NCBI GenBank assembly: GCA_013813345.1 | Contig: JACCRW010000179.1 | Span: 1-8,842 of the forward strand | Length of the DNA: 8,842 bases | Direction of reading: 5' to 3' | Origin: Actinomycetota bacterium | Lineage (GTDB): Bacteria > Actinomycetota > Thermoleophilia > Gaiellales > Gaiellaceae | Part shown: in pieces, positions 1 to 6,929 of the stretch | How positions within the stretch are numbered: position 1 is the stretch's first letter | Layout: each line of letters opens with the position of its first letter | Notes under the pieces: generated by a model | The model's input: the letters and a program-made list of their open reading frames with translations, nothing else | Told to the model about the DNA's origin: nothing | Databases searched by the model: none | Made by a program: the position numbers and the translations under genes

Positions 1-1
1 G

Positions 2-676
2 ATGTTCGAGCCGGCGGTCGTCGAGCCGGTCGTCGATTTCCTCGCCGAGCTCGCCGGGAGCGGGCGCGCGCTCGAGCTCGGAATCGGGACGGGCCGGATC
101 GCGCTACCACTCGCCCGTCGGGGAGTGGCGGTGCACGGAATCGAGCTGTCGAAGGCAATGGCCGCGAGGCTGCATGCGAAGCCGGGCGGCGAAGAGATCG
201 GCGTCACGATCGGCGACTTCGCGACGACGACCGTGGACGGGACCTTCGCGGTCGCCTACCTCGTCTTCAACACGATCATGAACCTGACGACGCAGGCGGC
301 GCAGGTCGCGTGCTTCGGGAACGTCGCGGCGCACCTCCGGCCCGGCGGGTGCTTCGTGATCGAGGTCGGCGTCCCCGGGCTCCGGCGGCTCCCGCCCGGC
401 GAGACCACCCACGCCTTCCACGTCAGCGAGACAAGGTGGGGAATCGACGAATACGACGTCGCGAGCCAAGGCCTCACCTCCCATCACTTCGAGATCGTCG
501 ACGGGAGAGTCGAGCGCAACTCGATTCCCTTCCGCTACGCGTGGCCCTCGGAGCTCGATCTGATGGCACAGCTCGCAGGGATGAGCCTCCGGGAGCGCTG
601 GAACGGCTGGAGGCGGGAGCCGTTCGCGAGCGAGAGCGGCAAGCACGTCTCGGTCTGGGAGAAGCCGACGGTCTAG
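2..676 (+). CDS. Class I SAM-dependent methyltransferase, probably 5'-truncated by the window edge
   Basis: A Rossmann-fold methyltransferase that would transfer a methyl group from S-adenosylmethionine to an unidentified small molecule in the cytoplasm. The SAM-binding glycine-rich motif ELGIGTGR is at residues 25-32 (counting from the ATG at base 2). An acidic residue at the end of strand beta-2 (E48 in HGIELS) fits ribose binding. A GDF motif follows at 71-73, and a HLRPGGCFVIEV strand at 111-122. In the family about 20 or more residues usually precede the EPAVVEPVVDFLAELAG helix, and the frame is open to the left edge. The ATG at base 2 is therefore probably an internal methionine and the true start lies outside the window. 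The stop TAG at 674-676 overlaps the stop of the convergent phosphoribosyltransferase gene. The fold is clear; the substrate is unknown. Confidence 0.85.
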   Translation: MFEPAVVEPVVDFLAELAGSGRALELGIGTGRIALPLARRGVAVHGIELSKAMAARLHAKPGGEEIGVTIGDFATTTVDGTFAVAYLVFNTIMNLTTQAAQVACFGNVAAHLRPGGCFVIEVGVPGLRRLPPGETTHAFHVSETRWGIDEYDVASQGLTSHHFEIVDGRVERNSIPFRYAWPSELDLMAQLAGMSLRERWNGWRREPFASESGKHVSVWEKPTV

Positions 677-1752
677 GAGACGAGCTCGAGCCGCTCGTTC
701 GGGCGCCAGCGGCGGCCGACCTTTGCCGACGGGCGGCCGTCGGTCAGCACGATGTCGCCAGTAAAGTCGTTCTGGCCTCGGATCAGCGACGAGCCGACTC
801 CGTAGGCGTCGACCGGGACGGCCTTTGCCTCGAACTGCTCGATCTTCTCGACCGTGAAGCCGCCGGAGGCGACGATCTTGACGCGCTCGAAGCCGTCCGC
901 GTCGAGCGCGTCGCGCACCTTGCGCACGAGCCGCTCGTTGACGCCGCGCGGGTCGAAGTCGCCCATCTCGTCCCAGAGCGAGCGGTCGACGAGCTGACCC
1001 GACGTGTCGAGCCGAACCCCCCAGAGCCGTGGACCGAGCGCCCGTGCCACGTCAAGCGAGGTCCGCACCGAGTCGTTCTCGAAGTCGACGAGGACGACGA
1101 TGTTCAAGTCGCCGGCCCACTCCGCGAACTTCGTCGCCGCGAGCACGGTGTTGCCGCCGTAGGCCGCGATCAGCGCGTGCGGAACGGTCCCGACGCCGCG
1201 GCCGCCCCACCAGGACGCCTGGGCGTCCGACGTGACGCCGATCGGGGCGCCGATCATCGCGCCCGCGACATAGGCGGCGTAGCCGTCCCCGGTCTGCACG
1301 CGGTGGTGGTCGTGGCGCGCCGGCATGAAGATGATCGGCTTCCCGTTCGCCGCCTCGACGACGCGCGCGACGTTCGTCGTGATCAGCGTTCGCCGAGTCA
1401 GGACGCCGAGGTAGAGCGTCTCCAGGTGCGCGAAGAGGGTGTAGTCGCCCTCGATCGTGAGCACGCTCTCCCACGGCTCGATCCGATCGCCGTCGTGGAG
1501 CGCGTGCACGGTGAGCGCCTCCCAGTCGTGCGAGCAGAGCTTGAGGATCGCGATCGCCTCGTCGGCGCCGCCGAGCATCGCCGCGTTCCGTTGAAAGACC
1601 TGCATCACGACCCGGGGGTGCCGGCCGTCGGCGAGCAGCGTCTCGCGCGTGTGGTTGAAGTAGGCGTCGGTGTAGTAGCCCTCCCGCATCTTCTCGACGG
1701 GGAGGTCGAAGATCCCGGGCGGAAGTCGTTCCGTCCGCTCTCGGGTAGCCAT
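673..1752 (-). CDS. Nicotinate phosphoribosyltransferase-like enzyme (NAD salvage)
   Basis: Predicted to join nicotinate and PRPP to give nicotinate mononucleotide in the Preiss-Handler NAD salvage route, in the cytoplasm. At 359 aa it is shorter than many PncB enzymes and resembles the compact archaeal/actinobacterial branch. An N-terminal GYYTDAYF segment (26-33) replaces the usual LLTDLYQ-type motif. GTVPHALI (188-195) carries H192, at the place of the conserved histidine phosphorylated in NAPRT/NAMPT enzymes. GVRLDTSG (245-252), ASGGFTVEKI (295-304) and DAYGVGSSL (315-323) are the barrel strands that bind substrate and phosphate. The HDHHRVQTGDGYAAY segment (147-161) is specific to this branch. 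The ATG at 1752-1750 was chosen over the one at 1773 because it overlaps the upstream stop as TGATG, with GAGGG just before it. It is the last gene of the operon. Nicotinate is the likeliest substrate; a related pyridine base is possible. Confidence 0.87.
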   Translation of the reverse strand: MATRERTERLPPGIFDLPVEKMREGYYTDAYFNHTRETLLADGRHPRVVMQVFQRNAAMLGGADEAIAILKLCSHDWEALTVHALHDGDRIEPWESVLTIEGDYTLFAHLETLYLGVLTRRTLITTNVARVVEAANGKPIIFMPARHDHHRVQTGDGYAAYVAGAMIGAPIGVTSDAQASWWGGRGVGTVPHALIAAYGGNTVLAATKFAEWAGDLNIVVLVDFENDSVRTSLDVARALGPRLWGVRLDTSGQLVDRSLWDEMGDFDPRGVNERLVRKVRDALDADGFERVKIVASGGFTVEKIEQFEAKAVPVDAYGVGSSLIRGQNDFTGDIVLTDGRPSAKVGRRWRPNERLELVS

Positions 1753-2510
1753 CAGCCCTCGAGCTCCAGACAAGCGGCGAGGGCGGCCTCGGCGACCTCG
1801 AGCTGCGCGGCGGAAGGCTCGGCCGTCGCAATCCGGTGCTGGAGCTCGTGGCCGGGACGCGCGAGCGCCTTCGAGAGCGGGTGCTGCGGATGCTTCGTCA
1901 TCCAGGCGAAGACCTCGACGGCGATTCCCACAGCGCCGATCGAGCTCCCCAGCCGAGCGGTGCCTCGCAGCCGCTTCGGCGCGCGCGCCGCGAGTACGTT
2001 GCCGGCGGCGGAGGCCGCGAGGAGCGGGCCGATCAGGTGCGAGCCGCAGCGCTCGTGCTCCTTGGCGCGCTTGACGCCGTGCTCGTAGCTCCCGATCGAG
2101 ACGTGCTCGGCGCCGTGATACGCGGCGAGCTCGCCGCCTCGCAGCGCAAGCAGGGCCGGGGCGAGCGAGAGGGCTCCGGAGAGGAGCTCTCTCGCCGTGT
2201 CCCCGAGCCGGTTCGAGCGGCGCACGACCTGCACGGTTGCCGCTCCCGCAAGGGTGGCCGCGAGTACGGCCGGCCGCTCGAACGGGAGTCGCGCCTCGGG
2301 CAGCTTGCGGCGCAGCTCCGGTAGGAACGCGAACGATTCGACGAGCTTGATCGGCCCGCGCAGGAACGGCTGTTGGAGGCGCGGCGCGAGCACCCGCTTC
2401 CGCGCCGAGGCGATCTTGATCTCCCCGGCGTCGGTGCGGATCGCACAGGCCCAGGCGGTCGGCCCGTGCACGAGCACGCCGTTCGAGAGTGCCATACCTC
2501 CGAGCCTCAC
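1752..2510 (-). CDS. DUF1385 / YqhQ-like membrane protein
   Basis: A member of the DUF1385 family (B. subtilis YqhQ relatives), integral membrane proteins often annotated as predicted metal-dependent enzymes but without a settled function. Family hallmarks, numbered from the GTG at 2510: the N-terminal GGMALSNGVLVHGP (4-17, matching the family GGQAVxEGVMxRGP pattern), YHGAEH (131-136), RCGSHL (154-159) and the C-terminal PGHELQHRIATAEP (219-232, family PGLxLQxLTTxEP). The H, E and C residues of the central motifs could bind a metal. Hydrophobic stretches near 79-96, 108-123, 160-175 and 188-203 are likely membrane segments. It could start at GTG 2519 (255 aa) or GTG 2510 (252 aa). The latter has GGAG (2522-2519) eight bases upstream and is preferred. 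The stop overlaps the phosphoribosyltransferase start as TGATG, implying translational coupling. Family assignment is firm; the role in this operon is unknown. Confidence 0.85.
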   Translation of the reverse strand: MRLGGMALSNGVLVHGPTAWACAIRTDAGEIKIASARKRVLAPRLQQPFLRGPIKLVESFAFLPELRRKLPEARLPFERPAVLAATLAGAATVQVVRRSNRLGDTARELLSGALSLAPALLALRGGELAAYHGAEHVSIGSYEHGVKRAKEHERCGSHLIGPLLAASAAGNVLAARAPKRLRGTARLGSSIGAVGIAVEVFAWMTKHPQHPLSKALARPGHELQHRIATAEPSAAQLEVAEAALAACLELEG

Positions 2511-2518
2511 CTTGGTCA

Positions 2519-2522
2519 CTCC
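2519..2522 (-). promoter_or_regulatory. Shine-Dalgarno GGAG that decides the DUF1385 gene start
   Basis: On the minus strand GGAG is followed by eight bases and then GTG at 2510-2508. The earlier in-frame GTG (2519-2517) overlaps this GGAG and has no well-placed site of its own; the nearest purine run is GAGG about 13 bases upstream. This favours the GTG at 2510. Both candidates precede the conserved GGMA motif, so the domain is complete either way. Confidence 0.5.
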
Positions 2523-2553
2523 GAGAGCGTAGCCTCGTGGCGTAGGGCGGCGG

Positions 2554-2982
2554 CTATTCGGCGACCGGCAGGAGGAGGTCGATCTCGCCGCGGCGGCGAT
2601 AGTGCTCGATGTTCGGCCGCGTCGCGTCCGAGCCAGGACGCGCCGCCCGCTCGAGCGCCTCGAACGTCGGCCCGATCCGCTCGTACACCTCCGGCGGCTC
2701 GCCGCGAAGGCGCGCTCGCAGATAGCGCCCGCCCGGGAGGGTGCCCGACTCGAGTCCGAACACCGTTGGGTCGTCGCGCTCCTTCGCCAGGACGCACACG
2801 CGGTACTCCAGCGTCCTCGCGTCGAACGCCCTGTAAAGCTTGCGCCCGCGCAGGCCGACCACCGCCTCCAACCGCTCCCAGGCGCGACTCATCTCGTCTA
2901 CGTCATCCCTGACGCGCAAGAACAGGACCGGCACCTCGTCACGCTCGATCAGGTCTGCCGTCGGGCGGGCGTCGTCAGCCAC
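2554..2982 (-). CDS. Stand-alone GyrI-like small-molecule-binding domain protein
   Basis: A 142-residue protein made of one GyrI-like (SOUL/GyrI, AraC effector-binding) domain with no DNA-binding helix-turn-helix. The fold's second repeat is visible: GTLPGGRYLRARLRG at about 80-94, a helix PPEVYERIGPTFEALERAA (95-113) and the typical end NIEHYRRRGEIDLLLPV (124-140). The N-terminal repeat begins IERDEVPVLFLRVRDDVDEM. Such domains bind hydrophobic or cationic ligands; some free-standing members inhibit gyrase and some hydrolyse cyclopropanoid compounds. Which applies here cannot be read. The GTG start at 2982-2980 has GAGG six bases upstream and lies inside the end of pabC (8-base overlap), so the two are probably translationally coupled. 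A 43-base gap with no recognisable element separates it from the DUF1385 start at 2510. It may be a ligand sensor or a small hydrolase linked to the pathway; that is inference. Confidence 0.7.
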   Translation of the reverse strand: MADDARPTADLIERDEVPVLFLRVRDDVDEMSRAWERLEAVVGLRGRKLYRAFDARTLEYRVCVLAKERDDPTVFGLESGTLPGGRYLRARLRGEPPEVYERIGPTFEALERAARPGSDATRPNIEHYRRRGEIDLLLPVAE

Positions 2983-3805
2983 GGGTCGCCTCGGCGCGTA
3001 GCGCCGCCTGGAGCTCGTCCGCCGCCGGCCCGCGGCCGAGCGGCCGCTCGTCGAGCTTAGTGACGGGCATCACCTCGCGAATCGACGACGACGTGAAGGC
3101 CTCGTCGGCGCCCGCGAGCTCGCCGAGCGGAAACGTGCCCTCGACCACCTCGTAGCCGAGCCCGCCGGCCAGCTCGAGGACTGCGGCTCGCGTCACTCCC
3201 GCGAGGATCCCGAGCTCGAGCGCCGGCGTGAAGAGCGTCCGGTCTCGCCGCCACCAGATGTTCGTCGTCGGCCCTTCGAGGACGACGCCCTCGCGGTCGA
3301 CGAACACGGCGTCGTCGGCGCCGCGGCGCTTCGCCTCGGCCTCGGCGGCAATGTTGACGGCGTAGCTCGTCGACTTCACACCCGGCAGGAGCCACGGCTC
3401 CTCGGCACGGATGCCGCGCAGCGCGATCAGGCGCTGGCCGCGCTCGCGCAGTGCGTCGTAGTGCGTCGGGAGCTCGCTGACGAGCGCCAGCGAGGTCGGC
3501 GCTCCCTCACCGTTCCCGGGCGTCCAGAAGAGCCGAAGCACAGAGTCCTCGATGTCTGCGGCCTCGACTGCCTGGGTTGCGAGCTCGGAGAGCTCGAGGA
3601 CGTTCGCCGCCGGCAGTCCGATCCGCTCTGCCGACTGCGCCAGCCGTTCCAGATGCTCGGCGAGGCGGTAGGGTCGCCGGCCGTAGACGCGCACCGTCTC
3701 GAAGGCGGCCCGGCCTCGCAGCAGCGCCTCGTCGTCTGCCCGGAGCACCGGCTCGTCCGGGTCGACGAGGCCCCGCCCTCCCACGGCGACGGCAAGGAGG
3801 GTCAT
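2975..3805 (-). CDS. pabC: Aminodeoxychorismate lyase (class IV PLP enzyme)
   Basis: A fold-type IV pyridoxal-phosphate enzyme predicted to split 4-amino-4-deoxychorismate into p-aminobenzoate and pyruvate for folate synthesis, in the cytoplasm. It is 276 aa, the normal length. The Schiff-base lysine is K144 in PGVKSTSYAVNIAAEAEA. E177 in VVLEGPTTNIWW is the conserved glutamate near the PLP ring nitrogen. FTSSSIREVMPVTKLD (237-252) binds the cofactor phosphate. The same fold includes branched-chain and D-amino-acid aminotransferases, and sequence alone does not fully separate them. The adjacent pabB, overlapping by four bases (ATGA, 3802-3805), makes the lyase the best call. The ATG at 3805 was preferred to a longer in-frame start at 3862 because of this overlap and a GAGGTG site five bases upstream (3811-3816). 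It overlaps the next gene by 8 bases. Confidence 0.85.
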   Translation of the reverse strand: MTLLAVAVGGRGLVDPDEPVLRADDEALLRGRAAFETVRVYGRRPYRLAEHLERLAQSAERIGLPAANVLELSELATQAVEAADIEDSVLRLFWTPGNGEGAPTSLALVSELPTHYDALRERGQRLIALRGIRAEEPWLLPGVKSTSYAVNIAAEAEAKRRGADDAVFVDREGVVLEGPTTNIWWRRDRTLFTPALELGILAGVTRAAVLELAGGLGYEVVEGTFPLGELAGADEAFTSSSIREVMPVTKLDERPLGRGPAADELQAALRAEATRG

Positions 3806-4866
3806 GCCGACACCTCGACCGGCGCCCCGATCGCAGCCAGCAGCGGCCGCGCCTTCGTCCACGACTCCTCGATCTCCTCCTGCGCGTCGGAGTCCCAGAC
3901 GATCCCGCCGCCGACCCAGAGGTGAATCCGGCCCTCGGCGACGACGAACGTGCGGATCGTCAACGCCAGCTCGAGATCGCCGTTTCCCCGCACCGTCCCG
4001 AGCGCGCCCATCGAGGCGCCGCGGCCCACCGGCTCGAGCCGCGCAATCTCGTCCAGCGCGGCGAGCTTCGGCGCGCCCGTGACCGAGCCGCCCGGAAAGG
4101 TGGCGGCGAGCAACTCGGCGAGCGAGACGTCCTCGCGCAGGGTGCCCTCGACCCGCGAGACGAGATGCGTGACGCCCGCGAGCTCGCGCTCGACCATCAG
4201 CTCGGGCCAGCGCACCGAGCCGGGCTCGCAGACGCGCGAGAGGTCGTTGCGCTCCAGGTCGACGATCATCACGTGCTCGGCCTCGTCCTTCGCGCCCTCG
4301 ACGTGCTCGCCGAGTGGTCGCGTCCCCTTGATCGGCATCGTCCAGACGCGGCTCCCGCGCCGGGCGAGGAAGAGCTCCGGCGACGCGGAGACGATCGCCC
4401 AGCCCTGGCCGGCGAGGTACGGGGCGAGCGGCCGGAAGCGGGCGAGCTCCACAGCGAGCGCCGCGGGCTCACCGGCGAAAGGGGCAGAGAGGTGCTGGAC
4501 GACGTTGACCTGATAGACATCGCCGCGCTCGATCGCCGCCCGCACTGCGTCGACGGCGGCGGCGTACTCCGCATCCACCCAGCTTCGCCGCCAGCTTCCG
4601 AGTCGCGCGGTGTCAACCGGCGCTGACAGGGACAGTCCCGCGGACATGTCTCGAATGGACACGACCGCAAGGGGCAGGAGGCACGGCTCCGGCGGCGAGG
4701 GTGCGCCCGATGCAAGCAGGGGCTCGCGTCGCAGCGGCTCCGAGAGGCCGTAGCCGAGGTAGAGATCCGCGACGAGCTCCTCCCCGCCGGCCGCGAAGAA
4801 CCCCTGCTCGCGCAGATACGTCTCGATTCGCTCGAAGGCTCCGTGCGGGGACCACAACTCGAGCAC
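3802..4866 (-). CDS. pabB: Aminodeoxychorismate synthase component I
   Basis: A chorismate-binding enzyme that aminates chorismate to 4-amino-4-deoxychorismate, using ammonia from a PabA-type glutaminase that is not encoded in the window. The catalytic domain runs from about residue 97 to 342. It contains YQVNVVQ (118-124), SPELFL (162-167), MPIKGTRPLG (177-186), DEAEHVMIVDLERNDLSRVC (194-213), HLVSRVEGTL (234-243), FPGGSVTGAPK (257-267) and GGGIVWDSD (319-327). K180 in PIKGT is the diagnostic active-site lysine; anthranilate synthase TrpE has alanine there (PIAGT). At 354 aa it is about 100 residues shorter than E. coli PabB, and the loss is in the N-terminal part (about 95 residues remain). 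GTG at 4866 is the first start after an in-frame TGA two codons upstream. No strong ribosome site is visible, so it may be read by coupling from the M20 gene, which ends three bases before. Confidence 0.9.
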   Translation of the reverse strand: MLELWSPHGAFERIETYLREQGFFAAGGEELVADLYLGYGLSEPLRREPLLASGAPSPPEPCLLPLAVVSIRDMSAGLSLSAPVDTARLGSWRRSWVDAEYAAAVDAVRAAIERGDVYQVNVVQHLSAPFAGEPAALAVELARFRPLAPYLAGQGWAIVSASPELFLARRGSRVWTMPIKGTRPLGEHVEGAKDEAEHVMIVDLERNDLSRVCEPGSVRWPELMVERELAGVTHLVSRVEGTLREDVSLAELLAATFPGGSVTGAPKLAALDEIARLEPVGRGASMGALGTVRGNGDLELALTIRTFVVAEGRIHLWVGGGIVWDSDAQEEIEESWTKARPLLAAIGAPVEVSA

Positions 4867-4869
4867 GGC

Positions 4870-6174
4870 TCAGGCGAGCGACTGCGCGAGCTCGCGCAGG
4901 AACTCGACGCCGAGCTCCAGGTCGTCGACGTGAACGCGCTCGTCCGCCGAGTGGATCAGCCGGGCGGCGAGCTCGGGATCCATCGTCCGCATCGGGAAGA
5001 AGCCGTAAGCGACCGTGCCGAACGCAGCGCGGAGCCAGTGTGAGTCCGTGAACCCGGCGCAGCAGACCGGCACCACCTTCGCACCCGCCTCGGTCGCGTC
5101 GACCCAGCCCTCGATTGCCTCCCAAAGCGGCGTTTCCATCGAGGACCGGGTGCCGCCCCAGCGCTCCAGGAACTCGAGCTCGTAGTCGCCTTCCCCTACA
5201 CCCGTCCGATTCAGCACGCCGCGGATGATCGGCTCCACGTCCTCGGGCGTCTTCCCCGGCAGCAGGCGGCAGTCGACGGTGACATCGCACGTCGCGGGAA
5301 TCACGTTCCGCCGCTCGGACGCCGCGACGATGGTCGGCGAAAGCGTCAACGAGAGAAGCGGCTCGATCAGCTCGACCGCGAGTGCGTCTACCTCCGCCAG
5401 CCGGGCCAGCACCTGCTCCGGCGGCGGCGGCTCGCCGAGCACGGTCGCGAGGAACGCCTCGATCTCGGGACCGACCTCGGGCTCCGGCCGGTAGGCGCCG
5501 AGCGCCTGGATCAGCGGCGCCGCCTTGACGAGCGCGTTGTCGGCGATCCCCGGCATCGAGGCATGACCGCTGCGCCCGTGCACGCGCAATCGGAACGGCG
5601 CCGTCATCTTCTCGGCGCTCGCACAGAGGTAGTAAGCGGAGCCGCCGAGCTCGACCCGCTCGCCGCCTCCCTCGTTGACGGCGTAGTCGACCCGCACCGC
5701 CTCGGGGTGCTCCTCGCACAACCACTCGAGCCCGAACCTCTTTCCCACTTCCTCGTCGGCCGCCGCGATGAAGACGAGATCGCCGGCCGGCCGGAATCCG
5801 TCGCGCGCGAGCGACGCAAACGCGACGGCGCTCGCCGCGACCTGGTTCTTCATGTCGAGCGCACCTCGTCCCCAGACGTGATCGTCGGCGAGATCGCCCG
5901 ACCACGGATCGCGCGACCACTCGCTGGGATCGGCGACGACCGTGTCGGTATGGCTGAGGAAGGCGAGACTCGGGCCGTCTCCGCCCGGGATCCGCGCAAC
6001 CAGGTTCGCCCGATCAGGGGCGCGCGCGTAGAGCTCGCACTCGACCCCGTGCGCACCGAGGTAGTCGCGCAGCACGTGGGCCGCGATCGTCTCGTTCCCC
6101 GGCGGATTAACGGTGTTCAGCCGGATCAGCGCCTGGAGGAGGCCGACCGCTTCGTCGCGCAGGCTGCCGCTCAC
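4870..6174 (-). CDS. M20 family zinc metallo-hydrolase (ArgE/DapE/ACY1/CPG2 type)
   Basis: A cytoplasmic di-zinc amidohydrolase/peptidase of 434 aa, a normal length. The full active site is present: H75 and D77 in LSHTDTV, the bridging ligand D107 in GALDMKN, catalytic E141 with ligand E142 in ADEEVG, E168 in NEGGG, and ligand H408 in LIHSADER. The lid/dimerisation domain lies at about 188-300 and carries RSGHASMPG (201-209), whose histidine completes the partner's active site in related dimers. Relatives cleave N-acetylornithine, succinyl-diaminopimelate, acyl-amino acids, dipeptides or folate-type glutamates; the substrate here cannot be assigned. The GTG at 6174-6172 overlaps the methyltransferase stop as GTGA. 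The frame stays open far upstream through the methyltransferase gene, but that extension is an out-of-frame reading of a real gene. The gene ends three bases before pabB. Confidence 0.88.
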   Translation of the reverse strand: MSGSLRDEAVGLLQALIRLNTVNPPGNETIAAHVLRDYLGAHGVECELYARAPDRANLVARIPGGDGPSLAFLSHTDTVVADPSEWSRDPWSGDLADDHVWGRGALDMKNQVAASAVAFASLARDGFRPAGDLVFIAAADEEVGKRFGLEWLCEEHPEAVRVDYAVNEGGGERVELGGSAYYLCASAEKMTAPFRLRVHGRSGHASMPGIADNALVKAAPLIQALGAYRPEPEVGPEIEAFLATVLGEPPPPEQVLARLAEVDALAVELIEPLLSLTLSPTIVAASERRNVIPATCDVTVDCRLLPGKTPEDVEPIIRGVLNRTGVGEGDYELEFLERWGGTRSSMETPLWEAIEGWVDATEAGAKVVPVCCAGFTDSHWLRAAFGTVAYGFFPMRTMDPELAARLIHSADERVHVDDLELGVEFLRELAQSLA

Positions 6175-6929
6175 CGGCGCTTCCCGAGCACGAGCAGGTA
6201 CTCCATCGGAAACCGGACGCCGCGCTCGTCGCGATAGCGCTCGTGCAGGTCGACGAAGGCGTTCCGCAGGGCAGGCCGACGCTCGTCCGGCAACGAGCCG
6301 AGGAGCGCTCGCACGGGCGGCGCCGAGCTCGCGAAGAGCTCCCAGACCTCCGCGCCGTTCCGACCGGTCACGAGCCATGAGTCGCGCTCGACCTCGAGGT
6401 CGAAGTGGTCGCCGAGTAGCCGCTCGAGGCTTCGCTCCTCGCCCCAGACGTCCGTCGGCGCCGGCCGTCCATCTGCGAACGGCTCCCAGACCGCATCCAG
6501 CTCTTCGTTCGGAACCCAGGTCGTCAGCCCGAGCCGCGCCCCCGACCTGCAGACCCGCGCCAGCTCGGCGACCACCCGCTCCGGCTCCGGCGCGAAGATG
6601 ACGCCGAACGCAGAGGAGACCACGTCGAAGCTCGCGTCCTCGCAAGGCAGCGAGCGGGCATCCGCGACACCGAGGTCGAGCTCGACGCCCGCCGCTGCGG
6701 CGGCACCTCGAGCTCGTTCGATCATGGCCGGGGCGAGATCGGAGGCGGAAACCCGCGCGCCCGCCTGCGCAGCCCGGATCGCGACCGCGCCGGGCCCAGC
6801 GGCGACGTCCAACCAGCGCTCGCCCGACCTCGGCTCCAGCCGTCGCACGAGCTCGTCGTGGATCGGGGCGAGCCGCTCCGCGAGCCGCTCGTAGGTTCCC
6901 TCGCCCCACCAGGCGGCGGGATCGCTCAC
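6171..6929 (-). CDS. Class I SAM-dependent methyltransferase (UbiE/Methyltransf_11-25 type)
   Basis: A 252-residue cytoplasmic methyltransferase with a complete Rossmann core. Motif I is LDVAAGPGAVA (40-50). D64 in SASDLAPAMIERA ends strand beta-2. The adenine-binding acid is D90 in VADARSLPCED. The beta-4 strand is FDVVSSAFGVIFAPEPERVV (101-120), and beta-5 is GARLGLTTWVP. This arrangement is typical of small-molecule C- or O-methyltransferases of the ubiquinone/menaquinone or sterol-like group, but the acceptor is not identifiable. It is not an obvious copy of the methyltransferase at the left edge; the two share only the general fold. GTG at 6929-6927 follows GAGGGG with five to six bases between, and overlaps the stop of the 20-codon ORF before it. 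It ends in a GTGA overlap with the M20 hydrolase gene, so the two products are probably made in linked amounts. Confidence 0.87.
   Translation of the reverse strand: MSDPAAWWGEGTYERLAERLAPIHDELVRRLEPRSGERWLDVAAGPGAVAIRAAQAGARVSASDLAPAMIERARGAAAAAGVELDLGVADARSLPCEDASFDVVSSAFGVIFAPEPERVVAELARVCRSGARLGLTTWVPNEELDAVWEPFADGRPAPTDVWGEERSLERLLGDHFDLEVERDSWLVTGRNGAEVWELFASSAPPVRALLGSLPDERRPALRNAFVDLHERYRDERGVRFPMEYLLVLGKRR

Noticed and set aside
310..2088. A 592-codon plus-strand open frame antisense to the phosphoribosyltransferase and DUF1385 genes.
   Set aside because: Its translation is arginine/alanine/proline-rich with no domain, and it runs opposite two well-supported genes. It is the expected mirror frame of GC-rich coding DNA.
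3806..3862. A 19-residue N-terminal extension of pabC from an ATG at 3862.
   Set aside because: The extension lies in the 3' end of pabB and lacks family resemblance. ATG 3805 has a GAGGTG site and an ATGA overlap.
3577..4626. A 349-codon plus-strand frame antisense to pabB and pabC.
   Set aside because: It is rich in Arg, Ala and Pro with no recognisable domain, and is antisense to genes with intact catalytic motifs.
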